A DNA stretch of 64,000 nt from Solanum dulcamara (GCF_947179165.1 NC_077237.1:14717523-14781522), one strand, 5' to 3'; counted from the stretch's first letter, positions 12,476-24,941 are shown. The notes: generated by a model from the letters alone, not told the origin. Made by a program: numbers and translations.

Positions 12476-12780
12476 TTCAACATGCAAAGAGGATGAAAGA
12501 AAGTGCGAGCGACATCAAAGAGGATGCAGCACAACATGGAACCCTTTCTTAGCAGCGAACAAGGACACGGTTCGAAGAGGAATATCAAACTCATAGAACA
12601 CAAGCTGAAGAACGACTTCCACAGTAAACCACATTCCTATCAAAAGATGTGTGGTTATTTGGGGTCCAGCCATAATTCCAAAATCCGTACCAAATCCTTT
12701 TCAGAAAGATGAAGATGGAGTCAGTTAAAATTAGATTTGTTAATTTTTCTTTGTCCAGGATCTCTTTTATCGATCATATC

Positions 12781-12796
12781 CAAAGAAAGGGACAGT
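12781..12796 (+). other. Polypurine tract of element B
   Basis: AAAGAAAGGGACAG lies immediately upstream of the right LTR start (TGTTGACACC). It is the expected plus-strand primer for reverse transcription and confirms the LTR boundary. Confidence 0.75.
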
Positions 12797-15087
12797 TGTT
12801 GACACCCAATTTTGACCCTTTACAACGCAAATTAGCTATCAAGTTTTTTTAAATTTTGAATATTTTTGAAATAATTAGTTTTTATTAAAAAAAACGAGAT
12901 TTTCATGTTATTCTTAACTATTTTTATCTTTTTATAAATTTTAGTATAATATGCATATTTTTATATAACTATATCTTTTATTAATATTTATGTGGTTATT
13001 TAAAAATCATCTCAAATGATTTTATTTTTACTAAATACAATGTTAGTTAAGTTAGTTTAATTATATTTTGTATTTTTGAAATTTTAGTTTTTTTAAAAAA
13101 ATGCATTTTTCCACATCGAAAATTCATGAAAATTTGGAGTTTTTGAAGCCTATATAAAGGTTCATATTCCCATTAAGAAGCAAAAAAAAGAAGTGGAGGT
13201 TTTTTAGCGACCCTAAAGTTAAAAAATTTCTTAACTTCGCTAGGATTTTGGACTCTTGTCCCCAGCCTAAAAGTTGTGAAAATTTGTAGCTTTCAATTTA
13301 TATTTTTCTTCAAGGAAAATAGGAGATTGAAGTCGAAATTTAGGCTAAGAACAATGTTCTTATAACACCGAACCCACGAAGGTTCGAGTCTAAATTTTCA
13401 ATTTTTTTTGTGGATTGAAGTTCCATCAAGCTCTTGGGTGGTAGTGAAGTTGTCTTACGCTCGTCGTCTTCATTCACGCTGCTCGCAAAGAGGTATAATC
13501 TTTTTTCAACTTTATTTAATTTAATTATTTTATATTTTATATTTAATTGATTCGTAGTCTTATTTTTTTTAGTTAGCATGTATTAAGAATAATTAGATTA
13601 ATGATAGAAATTTCATATACTTAACATGTGTTACGATTAATTAGCTATCATGGGTTATGATTATTTAATGAAAGCTATTAGCTTTGTTCATTATTTTTTC
13701 AAGTAGTTTTCTTTGACAATATAGATTTTCATGCTTTTAATTTCTTTTTTTTAACATGATTTAGATAACAAAAATATGCTTAAAGTTCTTATTTAATTAG
13801 AACTTTCATGGCCTAATTGATTTAATTCTTTCTTTAAAATTTGAGCTAGTATAGCATATATATTAAATCCGTGTTCTTTAGTTACATGAATATATTTCTT
13901 CTTTCCTTTCATTTGTCTACATATATGCATGTTGTTAGTCATTTCTAGGATGCCCATCAATTTGATAACTTAAAATATCATAATATATTCCTTGGTTTAG
14001 CTTAAAATGAGTAAATCCTTATGTAATTTTATTTTGGTGCATGTGATATCAATTCGAGTCCATCTTTGGACTCCATCCTTGCATATCATTGAGTTTTGAG
14101 TCTTCCATTATCTTGCTTGAATTGCTAGAAAGTTGATACATGGAAATAAAGCTAATATACATGGTTTGAATATTGATATTGGGTTGTATACACAAAATAA
14201 AGATGGAAAATAGTATCGTATACACTGATATGCAGTATCTATACAGTTCAATATGCAAGAAAACAGTATTGTATACACTAATATAAAGTGTATATACAAT
14301 CTAATATACAATGATATACAATAGATACAGGGAATAAAAATGTGGTATACTGTGTGTATACAGTTTGATATATAGAAATAATATTGTATACACTATGTAC
14401 AACGTATATACAGTCCGATATACAGTGTATATATAGTTGCGATATATAGTGGAATTGTGCTTAAGGCCCAAAACGCAGATGGCCAAACAATTTAGTCCAG
14501 GCGTAAAGAAACTAAGAGTCGGACCATATTTTCATGTGTTATTTATTGTTTATTTATATTGATTCGAGTTGTAATAATTTATTTACTTATGTTATTTATG
14601 CTTGCTTAGATATTAATTTTAATTTGTTTTAACTTAACTAGATTCCCCTAAAGATAAACCAATTCATGTTAATTTACTCTTTAAATGAGTTTCTACCTTT
14701 ACTTAGTCATTTGATAAACTTTTATTTTTTTTATACACATTTATTATTTTCAATGGTTAAGTTTGATCATTTTTTCTAAAAGAAAAATAATTTTAAAGTC
14801 TTCGTTTCCTTTTAAATTAATAGTTTCAAAAGTTAGTCAAATAATTTTTCAAATTGTAGGATAACTGCGCGTTAGCGGCCACTTTGAATGATTAACACCT
14901 TCTCAAAGTGGAAATAAGAACCTCGTTCCTTTTTCTCTGAATTTTTAAAACTTAAATCTGTGGGGGTCTTTTAAATTAAATTTTCTTAATTTCTTTAAAA
15001 AATTAAGTGGCGACTCTTCTTTTCTAAAATTGGTTTTTTCTCTAAAAAGTTGAAATTAATTTTAAACCGTCTTTTTCCGACAAAACA
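12797..15087 (+). repeat. 3' LTR of element B (2.29 kb)
   Basis: It runs from TGTTGACACCCAATTTTGAC to CCGACAAAACA. A TATATAAAGG box lies near 13150. The distal part carries ACCTCGTTCCTTTTTCTC and AAGTGGCGACTC, blocks shared with the older LTR end at 16040-16267. It contains a TATAC-rich array at 14187-14455. Confidence 0.8.
14187..14455 (+). repeat. GTATAC-rich degenerate array within the B LTR
   Basis: Many imperfect repeats of GTATACAC and ATATACAGT with variable spacing, for example ATTGTATACACTA at 14268 and 14382. Open frames across it on the minus strand are artefacts of low complexity. Confidence 0.65.
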
Positions 15088-16267
15088 ATATTATCTTTTC
15101 CCCATCTCTTATGAAAATTTTGTAATAAGACATCTCAATTCTAGCAGACTTTCTTTCCCCTTTCCTCTCATATATTTTGAAAATATTTGATCTTATTAGT
15201 TATTATTCTCTCTTTCTTCCCTAATCATTTTTGCTTCATGCTTACATAACATGAATTGCAGTTCACTAGCTTTAATATTTTAACATATGCAATATATTAA
15301 AGTCTAAAAGGTTTTGGTAGGTTACATGTAATATCATATTATTCAAGAATGGTTCTAATCTGCATGTTTAGTTCATGCACACGTGTAGCATCACTTTGGT
15401 TGCCCACTGTTTTTGATTCCTTCGAGATAATATGTTAGTTGAGTGTTCAAATAATTTTAGTTTTATCCATTTAAATTTAGTTAAAATCATGATTACATCT
15501 TTGACTTACCTCTAGCTAATCTTTGTTTTTTTTTCTTTATGCACAAACTTTTCCGAGTGAGTCCAAGGGACTCTTCTTTTCCTTGCATTTCTCAATTGGG
15601 CCATGGAAGCCCAAATTCTTCATAGAGTCAACCTCATCCCGGAAGCTAAAATACAGGTATACGAGAAGTTGATATATAGATTTCGGAGGAAAAAATAGTT
15701 GATGTACAGCCTATATATAGCTGTGATACAGGAAAATGGGCCAAAAGTCGTAAATGCAGGTGGCCCAACTATCTAGTCTAGGCGTATAGAAACTAAGTGT
15801 TGGGCCAAATTTTCGTATTTCCATTATTTTATTTATTTTTCTTTAATTTAGGTTGTAATAATTTAATTTACTTATGTTTATCTATACGTGCTTAGATGTT
15901 AATTTTAGCTTGGTTTAATCTATTAAATTTCCCTAAAAGAGAAATCATTTTTTCTTTTAATTTACTACTAAAAATATGATTTTGTTTCAAGTATCTTTTC
16001 TTTAAATATTTTTATAAATAGTCAAATGATTTACATCGTTGGATAACCGCATGTTAGCGGTTATTTTAAGTGGTAAAACCTTCTTAAAATAGTAATATGA
16101 ACCTCGTATCCTTTTCTTTAAATTTTTAAGACCTGTTTCTGTTTAGGTCTTTTGAATTAAAGCTTTTTTAATTTCTTTTAAAAAATTAAGTGACGACTCT
16201 TTTTTAAAGTTGAATTTTGGTAAAAAGTTTAAATCAATTTTAAATCCTTTTTTTTTCTCAACATAAC
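15088..16267 (+). repeat. Right part of the old LTR interrupted by element B
   Basis: 15733-16267 aligns with 14460-15087 of the B LTR: GGTGGCCCAACTATCTAGTC here, then ACCTCGTATCC, AATTAAGTGACGACTC and the terminal CATAACA. No coding sequence is seen. Together with 8841-10454 it forms one diverged LTR. Confidence 0.6.
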
Positions 16268-16716
16268 ACAGGGCATATACAGCTAGTAGCAGAGAGACCT
16301 CGTCTAGAGAAGTGATCATGTTTTCAAATTCAAGGGTGAACTGTTCCTTCAGGCTGCCATGGATTCTATCATTGTTCTAGTCCTTTCTTTTTCAGGACTT
16401 AGGTGTTCAGACAATGTTTCTATTTATTACTGGTTTTCTATTCGAGATTGTAGTCCTGTTCTAGACTTGTTAGTTCTAAAATTTTTGTACGATGACTTTC
16501 AGTTCCTAGAGTGTTTAATTCCACACATTTGAGGTTATAACTAGTTAGTTTTCTGAGTTTATGAGAACTCAACACTTATCTTCAATTTAAAACCCGTTTC
16601 CGCATTTTTAAGCTTGTGTACACATTGTGATTATTGTTGTTGGACTGTTAGAATGGTTCTCCCACCGGAGAGTTAGAGTGGATGTCAGTCATGGCGGGTC
16701 GGGGTCGTGATATAAG
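16268..16716 (+). repeat. Solo or truncated gypsy LTR, plus orientation
   Basis: The right end, GGCGGGTCGGGGTCGTGATA preceded by GGTTCTCCCACCGGAGAGTT, is the reverse complement of the LTR start of elements D and F (58952 and 61385). This copy therefore belongs to the same family in the opposite direction. Its left end is not defined, and no internal region follows. Confidence 0.6.
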
Positions 16717-16958
16717 AAAAAAATAATTAAAAAAACTAGAATAAGTAAAAGGAAAAAAAATAAAATAAAAATTGTTAGATTCCCTAGAAGTTTGACAAAT
16801 GACAACCATGTTTTGAGTAATACTTATTGAAAGAGAAAAATATTTTTCTAAAATAAAAACTAAGGTGTCAGGAATAATTTCTTTTCGAAACAAGGAATAA
16901 AATTTGATTAAAAGATAAAATTAATTTTTATAATTATATTGTTATATATATATATATA
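16717..16958. other. AT-rich spacer with (TA)n
   Basis: No gene is seen. A (TA)8 run at 16943-16958 abuts the LINE tail and may be part of its target site. Confidence 0.6.
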
Positions 16959-19245
16959 CAACAACAACAACAATCCAGTGAAATTCCACAACGTGGGGTC
17001 TAGGGAGGGTAAATTGTACGCATACCTTACTCCTACCAAGGTAGGGCCTACCAAAGTAAGACGGCTGTTTCTGAGAGACTCTCGGCTCAAAAGAAGCATA
17101 AAAAGAGGTCAGATAAGGCTAAGAAGTTCAAAGCGATATGAGAACGCAAATAACGAAAGCGACACAGATAAAGTAGAGTAATCAAAGTACAGAAAATATT
17201 AGAGAGATAATAACAGAAGTCAGAGCACAAGAAATTATAGTGCGCTAATGCACCTACTAATACGGAAGAATAACGAGACTATGTACTAGCCTTATACCCT
17301 AATATGGGTCCTCCACACCCTCCTATATAAGGTCATGTCCTCGTTAAGTTGTAACTGCGTCATGTCCTCCACACCCTAGCTCTTCTAAAACCATCCATGG
17401 TCAATCTCTCACACCTCCGCACTGGGGCATCTTAGTCTCTCCTCTTCACATGCCCAAACCATCTCAGTCGTATTTTCCGCATCTTGTCTTCCATCGATTC
17501 CACTCCCACCTTGTCTTGAATAGCCTCATTTCTAATTCTGTCACTCCTGGTATGCCCACACATCCATCTCAACATTCTCATCTCGACTACTTTCATCTTT
17601 TGAACGTGAGAAACCTTAACTGGCCAACACTCCGCCCCATATAATATAGCCGGTCTAACCACCACTTTGTAGAACTTGCCCTTAAGTTGTGGTGGCACCT
17701 TCTTGTCACATAGCACACCGGAAGCGAGCCTCCATTTCATCCACCCTGACCCAATACAATGTGTGACATCCTCGTCAATCTCCCCGCTGCCTTGCATGAT
17801 AGACCCAAGGTACTTGAAACTACTTTTCTTTTGGATGGCCTGGTCACCAAGCCTAACTTCCGCTCCAACCTCCTGAGGTGTCTCACTGAACTTTCACTCT
17901 AAGTACTCTGTCTTGGTCCTACTCAACTTAAACCCTTTAGATTCCAAGGTATGTCGCCAATCCGCCAGCTTAACATTAACTCTGTTACGAGTCTCATCGA
18001 TTAGTACTATGTCTTCCGCGAAAAGCATACACCATGGAACCTCATCTTGAATTTATCGCGTCAATCCATCCATCACCAAGGCAAATAAAAATGGACTAAG
18101 GGCTGATTCTTGATGCAACCCCATCACAACTGGAAAGTGCTCAGAGTCCCCTCCTACTGTCATTACCCTAGTTTTGGCACCCTCATACATGTCCTTGATC
18201 ACCCTAATATATGCCACAGGTATACTTTTAGCCTCCGAACATCTCTATAGTATCTCTCGTTGAACTTTATTGTAAGCCTTTTCTAGATCGATGAATATCA
18301 TATGCAAGTCCCTCTTCCTCTCCCTATACTACTCCACTAGTCTTCTCATAAGATGGATGGCTTCTGTAGTTGAGCGTCTTGGCATAAATCCGAACTGGTT
18401 CTCTGGAATAGACACATCTCTCCTAACCCTTATCTCCACCACTCTTTCCCATACTTTCATAGTATGGCTTAGAAGCTTGATACCTCTATAGTTATTGCAG
18501 CTCTGGATATCCCTTCTATTTTTATATAGAGTGATCATTACGCTCGACCTTCATTCTTCGAACATCATTGCCGTCTTAAAGGTGATATTAAATAACCTAG
18601 TAAGCCACTCCAAACCTACCGACCTCACGCTCTTCCAAAATTCTCCAAGAATCTCATCAGGTCCGGTCGCTCTCCCCCAACGCATCCTACGCACAACACT
18701 CTTAACCTCTTCGACTGTAATACTCCTGCAACACCCAAAATCATGAAGCCTCCCTGTATGTTTCAAATCTCCCAACACAATCTCTCTGTCCCCTTCTTCA
18801 TTCAAGAGTTTTTGGTAGTACGACTGCCATCTCTGTTTAATGAGGGTCTCCTCTATCAATACTTTTTCATACTCATCCTTAATGCACTTCACTTGATCCA
18901 CATCGCGTGCCCTTCTCTCCTGCGCCCTGGATAGCTTGAAAAATTTCCTATCCCCGCCTTTCTCTTCTAGTTCAGCATAAAAGCATTCAAAAGCTGTCGT
19001 TTTGCCGTCGAAACCGCCGACTTCACCTCTTTCCTCGCTCTCTTATAAACTTTCCTATTCATCAACTTCTCCACCTCATCCTTTCTTTCTATCAGCTTCG
19101 CATACGCTATCTTCTTTGCTTTCACCTTCCCTTGCACTTCTCCATTTCATTACCAGTCCCCTTTATGCCGGCCACGACTATCTGTCGAGACTTCCAACAC
19201 TTTCCTTGCTACAATCCTAATACAACTAGCTGTCCTATGCCACAT
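16959..19245 (-). mobile_element. RTE-type LINE, 5'-truncated
   Basis: The 3' end (left side) is a TTGTTGTTGTTGTTG tail preceded by CCCCACGTTGTGGAATTTCA. Such tails mark plant RTE LINEs and their partner TS-type SINEs. Coding similarity starts at the 5' break near 19243, so the endonuclease domain is absent. Truncation of this kind is usual for LINE insertions primed at the target. Confidence 0.88.
17432..19243 (-). pseudogene. LINE ORF2 reverse transcriptase remnant
   Basis: From the 5' side it shows a linker rich in Lys and Glu (about 19200-18910), the RT N-terminal part (18551-18901, with RWGRATGPDEILGEFWKS) and the fingers/palm segment (18329-18538, NNYRGIKLLSHTMKVWERVV, FGFMPRRSTTEAIHL). 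The active-site segment at about 18007-18030 reads [10 protein letters not shown], where the family has two adjacent Asp residues. The C-terminal thumb is at 17432-17797 ([30 protein letters not shown]). Several frameshifts and stops break the frame, and two stops replace Trp codons near 19158-19163. It is inactive. On the family level this enzyme nicks DNA and copies its own RNA. Confidence 0.9.
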
Positions 19246-19386
19246 AGTAAATATATAACTCGGTGATATGGTATTCTCTAAAGCCAAGAATTTTATCTAT
19301 CTTTTCTTAGCCTTTTTCATAATTTTAGAAAACAGAAAATTTCACCTTAAAATTTTATAGAATATTTAAGATAGTCATACTTAATT

Positions 19387-20065
19387 CTTTTCATCATCAA
19401 TGCTATTAATCTCTTTTCCTTCTTTTCCTTAATCTCATCATTAGTTTTATTTATACCATTTTCTTAAATCACTCATTTTCATTTTTAGCTCTTTTTACTC
19501 TCTTTTATGAATGAGTTATTATAACTTTATAAGCATTGCATTTTTTATACAGAATTTGATTTATCATTTTTTTAAAAGATTTTTTGATCATATCATCTGC
19601 TAAAGATCTATATCTCTCTATATATAATAATAAATCTAAAAATAGAAGATGTGATGTGACACCCTTTTTAGTCCAACATTGATCTCTATTTATTTTAATC
19701 AATTTTATTGACATTTTTTCTTATATTCTTTTCATCATCAATGCTATTAATTTCTTTTCCTTAATCTCATGATTAATGTTATTTATATCATTTTCTTAAA
19801 TCACTCATTTTCCTTTTTTATTTCTTTTTACTCTCGTTTATGAATTAGTTATCATATCTTTATAAGCATTGCATTTCTTTTTAAATAGAATTTGATTTGT
19901 CATTTTTTTTTAAGATTTTTAGATCATATCATCTGCTAAAGATCGATATCTCCATGTATATAATAATAAAGCTAAAAATAGAAGAGGTGATGTGACACCC
20001 TTTTTAGTCCAACATTGATCTTTATTTCTTTTAATCAATTTTATTGACATTTTTTCTTATATTTT
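19387..20065. repeat. Two tandem copies of a 341-bp AT-rich unit
   Basis: Copy 1 is 19387-19727 and copy 2 is 19728-20065. Both begin CTTTTCATCATCAATGCTAT and contain GATGTGACACCC followed by TTTTTAGTCCAACATTGATC. Identity is high, roughly 90 % by eye. No protein is encoded. A related motif (GATGTGACATC after TATATATAATATGAAGCTAA) recurs near 33645-33690. Confidence 0.85.
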
Positions 20066-21810
20066 TGTCGCGATCCAACCTAGAGCCTAGTCGTAACACG
20101 GCGATCGGGATACGAGGGACCCCAACCATAAGTCATCTTAGCATTCTTTGTATACATAAGGTAAAGAACAATACAAAGATAAGAAAAAGTAATCATAAGG
20201 GGGTAATGGACTTAGGAAAACCCAACTCTATAAACGTCCAAATTGGACTACACCAATACATCGTCTAAACATGCCTCTAGCTTAACCTTCGACTGGGGGC
20301 TTAGGACAAGATCCTAACTCACCCTAGCAATAGAAGAAATGTCTAAGCAATAGAAACAGGAAATAAAGTCTTATCCTCGGTAGAATGAGGACATACCAAC
20401 TCCGTGGAGATCTAAAGAAAACTCTAGCCACAAGTGGGGTAGTCGTGAGTGTCATATGTTCCTACATTATGAGATAATGTAGGTAAAAGATGTATTAGTA
20501 CGTTTGAATGTACTAAGTATGTGAGGTATGTATGAACAAGTAAAAGGACGTAATCAATATGTCATAAGATGCATAACCAATCATAATGAACATGAGTATA
20601 GCTTAAAAACAATTTAAAACATAAGAAACTCTTGGTCAATGCATATCATAAAAATTCAACTTTCAACTCATAACTTGACATCTCAAAACTTAACTTGAAC
20701 TTGTGTGGGATAAGACCTTTAATCGATAACTAAGACCATGCGAGCTACTACAAGGAATCCAATCACTCCTGCATTGAGATAGGTCGATCACTCCTACATC
20801 GAAACATGGGAGGCTACCTTGACAAGGCATACTCCAAAGAAAACTCAACTCAACTAGACTATGTGGTTCCACTAGCTAGGACATGAAGGCATCCTACGTG
20901 GACAACATAGTTTGGGACTTCAAGTTGCTACTAGGATTTCCTTGGATAACCAATTGCATTATCGATCGAACCCCACCTAGAAGTGTTCTTGGTTCTTAGT
21001 CAATATCCCAAAGAAAACTCGTAAAACATACTCATAACATAGTAGGGAAAGATAGTAATTGCCTATCAATCCATCTTTAAAATATTTAGGAATAGCTCAT
21101 CTAACTTGGTGATTTATAAGAATCTATAACTTCGGTGAGAATTGTTTTTATCACCATATTTAAACATCTAATTATCTTAACTCTAATCATTATCTCCAAA
21201 TATCTAATGATCTTAACTCTGATCATTATCTCAACTTTAACTTCAAAAATCATAATCTTAGTTGTAGCTCATTGAAAACTATCTTTATAAATCATTTATC
21301 TCATGATTAACTCATAAAAATCATCTTTAACTTTGATCATCATTATAACATTCATCATAGAATCATAATCTCAACTTTAAACCATGAAAACCTTACTTGT
21401 AGATCATTGAACTCATAATCTATTCATGAAAATCATCTTTTACTTCATAATCTTAACTTGGAAATAGCTTCATGCATATGCATTCATAATTCAGCGCAAT
21501 TCATATAAAAATGTATACAATGATCATTGATAACATCTAAAAATGGAATTAAATCAGCTCAATGTAATTTATCAAAACTAGGATTCATAATCAATTGAAA
21601 TTGAAGGAAATTTTGAGAAATCTTGGGACTTCATGGGTGAAAAGAGCCCATGAATCAATTCCCACATACCTTACTTGAAATCACTTAGAATTTAGAAGAA
21701 ACCTTGAAGAGATCTGGAAACCCTAGCTTGAATTTGGAAATAAAACTTGAAAGACCTTGTGAGTGACAAAATTGCCCTTCATTAAATTTGAAAAATTGGC
21801 CCTACGGACA
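20066..21810 (-). repeat. 3' LTR of element H
   Basis: It starts TGTCGCGATCC on the plus strand and matches the right LTR for about 330 bp (CCCCAACCATAAG, CATAAGGTAAAGAACAATA). The part near 21600-21800 has the same layout as the transcribed part of the C LTR, for example a CCATGAATC/CACCCATG segment next to CTTGAAGA. It joins RT sequence at about 21810 with no integrase region between, so a large deletion ended here. Confidence 0.75.
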
Positions 21811-22313
21811 CAAAAACTCCTAATATCCGAAGGAGACAATGGTCTAGGCCAATTTCTAACCACTTCGGTCTTCTTAGGATCAACCACAATCCCTTCACCA
21901 GACACAATATGACCAAGAAAAGCCACCTTCCTTAACCAAAACTCACACTTGTTGAACTTTGCAAATAATTGTTTGTCCCTTAGAGTTTACAACACAATCC
22001 TCAAGTGATTTGCATGCTCCTTCTTATTCCGAAAGTAAACCAATATGCCGTCAATGAACACAATCACAAACATATTCAGGTAAAGCCATGGGAGTATTGG
22101 TCAAACCAAAGGACATAACTAGAAACTCATAATGGTCATACCTTGTCCGAAAAGCCATTTTGGGAATGTCACACTCCCTTATCCTCAATTGGTGATAATC
22201 GGAATGAAGATCTATTTTTGAGAAGTAACTTGCCCCTTGCAATTGATCAAACCAAATTTGTGCAAACCCCTCAATTGGTACGTAGCCAACTCCACCTTTT
22301 CAATCGGGCTAAT
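21811..22313 (-). pseudogene. gag-RT fusion fragment of element H
   Basis: From right to left the minus strand encodes a gag segment ([13 protein letters not shown], just left of element C at 22313). The segment then passes directly into RT sequence at 22242-22250 ([15 protein letters not shown]), continues through the RT fingers (22051-22242, [18 protein letters not shown]) and ends in the RT connection region (21823-21926, MAFLGHIVSGEGIVVDPKK, SDIRSF). Protease and the RT N-terminus are missing. The frame is disrupted near the junction and again at about 21960-22050. It is a decayed mobile-element fragment. Confidence 0.8.
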
Positions 22314-24042
22314 TGTCACGCCCCGGGAGGGTATCCTAGACGTAACCGGCACCCGAAGGCCATTTCTGACCTCCGAGCGAACCACCTGGTCCAGTCACTC
22401 ATTCATTCATTCACATTCTTTTAGCGAAACTCAATTAAAGAAATACTTTTCATACTATAAGGGCCGAAGGCTAAACATTTACAACCCAACAAGAATAGTA
22501 AATTAAGACTCCTCAAGATAATAGTTTGATCCTCCCCACACTCCAGTCTACGAAGCCTCTATTCAAGTCTAAAAGGTGCCAATGACAAGCCCATGGCTAC
22601 CAACAATCTAAATAAAAGAAGAGACAACAAAACTGTACAAGAAGGCCCAATATCCTCCGGGAACTAGGAGGGCTCACCAACTGGCTGGAAGTGTATGTGG
22701 ATCTTCAATGGAGCGTCGGTTGATGATCTCTAGTACATGTCTCTGCATCATAAAATGATGTAGGCCAAATGGCGTCAGTACATGGAATGTACGAGTATGT
22801 AAAATGGCCGGATGAAACCATATTAAGAAAACATCAATATCAACTCAGGACCTCAACTCATACATGTATACATCACAACTCACTCAATGTCCTAAGTCCA
22901 ACAAGAATAGTTTAGACAGGACTAACTCATAAGCCACTTAACTCAACTGACTCAGAGCACTAACAAGGCCTAAATGGGAGTTTCTCTTAACCGACAACCA
23001 TCACCTATGAGCCGGTGATAGTACAACAATTCAACGTTATTGCCACGTCCGTCCATACCTTGCCAGGGTATGAACGCCTCTCTAATCATGAGTACCATCG
23101 ATTAGTCAAGTCCTATCATTTCAGGACAATACAAATGGGAAACATCTGACTTTAACGGTTCGATCCCACGGGAAGCATCCGACTTTAACGGTTCCAATCC
23201 CTCGGGAAGCATCCGACTTTAACGGTTCCATCCCTACCTACGTTGGCGGTGTAGTTTCTGAGGTTCGAGTATGGACTATACTCTCACCCGCTTCGGTGCT
23301 CGATACTCCTCCCATGACTCTATGCTCATAAGACTCCTCAAATCATCTCAAACAAGCCCTCACGGCTAGTTTCATGTGGTACAATACCACCTCATCAACT
23401 CGGTTCTCATTTGCAATTCAATTGAGGCACAATGACAAGTCTCATTTAGGACTTTGTCCACTTGCCAATTCTTTCCTCATATCAACTCAATCAAGCCTCC
23501 TCTATATGAACATTTATGACATCTCCTCAAGATTTAACACAACTCTATGACTTCAACTCAACCATTCAAATAGAATAGCGCATTTAAGGAAATTGACTTA
23601 AACAACATATTCACATGGCTAAAGAGGTCAACAAAACATAACAATAATTCATCTCCATCAATTCATACTAATCATGAAGGAATTTAAGGACTTCTTGGTT
23701 CAACAACATCAACACATATAGCATTATATAAATAGGAGACAAAGTTCATATAGACGTACACCATACCAAGAACTCTATTTTTCATGAATATCTAACCTCA
23801 AGCAAGAATAGGGCACATGGGTGAACTTAGCCCATGTTTTGGATAGCCTTACATACCTTGTTTGAAGACTTTGAAGAAACCTTGATGTTGGGTCTTCAAT
23901 GGGGGACTCAAATCTTGAAGCTCTTGGACTCTTTTTGTTGGAAATGGAGAAGATGAAGAAGAGAGAGAGAGAGAAGCTCCTAGGGCTTTTTAGAGAGAGA
24001 GTGGGGGCTGCCAAATGGGTTCCCAAAAGACCAAGGGTTACA

Positions 24043-24050
24043 TATATATA
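24043..24050 (-). promoter_or_regulatory. Probable TATA box of the element C 3' LTR
   Basis: TATATATA lies in the LTR about 60 bp downstream (in element direction) of the GC-rich repeat block. The same box sits at 31617-31624 in the other LTR. The start site itself is inferred. Confidence 0.5.
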
Positions 24051-24110
24051 ATTTGGGTAAGTTCCCAAATTGCCCCTCCTCAAAAGTTCTGAAAATAGGC
24101 TAAAACTCCC

Positions 24111-24400
24111 TTGGCGCGATAGTGGCGCGTCGCGCCCTTACAGCGCCAAGGCCAATCACGCCTAAAACTTGCACAACTTTTAGTGGCGCATCGCGCCAGG
24201 AACCAAACTACTGAGGCATGTTTCTAGCACGATAGTGGCGCATCGCGCCCTTACAGCGCCAAGCCCATTGTTCTGAATTCTGGGAATTTGGCCTGAAAAA
24301 CCCTGCACAACTTTTAGTGGCGCATCGCGCCAGGGCCCAAACTACTGAGGCATGTTTCTGGCGCGATAGTGGCGCATCGCGCCCTTACAGCGCCAAGGCC
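24111..24400 (-). repeat. CpG-rich GGCGCG repeat in the C 3' LTR
   Basis: Five GC-rich blocks with the core TAGTGGCGCGTCGCGCC or TAGTGGCGCATCGCGCC alternate with spacers such as AAACTACTGAGGCATGTTTC. The larger period is about 125 bp. The core is partly self-complementary. Confidence 0.85.
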
Positions 24401-24816
24401 ATTTCCCCAGAAGTTGCAACTCAGGCCAAAAAATGAAATTCCTGTCGTGCTAGTTCATCTTAGGATCGTCATATCTTTTGACTCCGAACTCCAAAATTTA
24501 CGTTCTTGGTGGTGTTGGAAAGAAGAGTCGACGACCTTTAATTTGATAGGTCGTGGGCCACCCAGATTGATGCCTTTCAAAAGATAGGGTCGTTAAAAGT
24601 CGACTCTTACATGAACTCGTCCTAAACTTAGCCACAACGGATCTCTTGAACTTAGCTCGGTCCTAGGGGTCCTCAATGACCCCACATCACCTCCAACGCT
24701 CTTAATTTCTCAGGGACTCATCTTAACTCAAGCAAATACTTCGAAATAAATATGATGGGCCCCACACGTATACAAAGAAGGCCCAAATCTTAGGGAAAAT
24801 TTTGAGGGGTGTTACA

Positions 24817-24835
24817 TTATCTCCCCCTTGGGATC
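24817..24835 (-). other. Polypurine tract of element C
   Basis: On the minus strand CCAAGGGGGAGATAA sits directly before the LTR start TGTAACACC. This is the normal position and composition of the plus-strand primer. Confidence 0.88.
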
Positions 24836-24941
24836 ATTCATCCTCGAATGACGGGTAACCAAGAATGGACTCGGGGTACAAATCATAATCAAAACTCAGT
24901 CATTCAATCAATCAAATTCTCAATCAATTATTAATCAAGAC

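Larger units (their letters stand above)
10455..15087 (+). mobile_element. Non-autonomous LTR retrotransposon B with ATATT target duplication
   Basis: Both ends start TGTTGACACCCAATTTTGAC (10455 and 12797). The right LTR ends AAAACA at 15087. ATATT flanks both sides (10450-10454 and 15088-15092), a 5-bp target duplication. A polypurine tract lies just before the right LTR. The interior (10957-12796) encodes no gag or pol and holds two minisatellites and a SINE. The left LTR survives for only about 400 bp and then runs into a CACTA transposon end, so the copy has been rearranged. The LTR style (TGTTGACACC start, GTGGCGACTC near the end) recalls Tat/Ogre-type gypsy elements; that is an inference. 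Confidence 0.8.
22314..24816 (-). repeat. 3' LTR of element C (2503 bp)
   Basis: Boundaries are fixed by the target duplication on the left and the polypurine tract on the right. In element direction it carries a GC-rich repeat (24400-24111), then a TATATATA box (24043-24050), then a transcribed part with a (GA)n run near 23960. Confidence 0.95.

Noticed and set aside
10964..12712. Overlapping plus-strand open frames of 60 to 111 codons
   Set aside because: They translate the minisatellites into repeated SYRWT/SYQW or PRGPF peptides; length is a product of the repeat period, not of coding selection.
14049..14486. Three minus-strand open frames rich in Tyr, Ile and Cys
   Set aside because: They lie in the GTATAC-rich array of the B LTR and have low complexity.
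20690..20872. 60-codon minus-strand frame
   Set aside because: It lies in the LTR of element H and has no domain.
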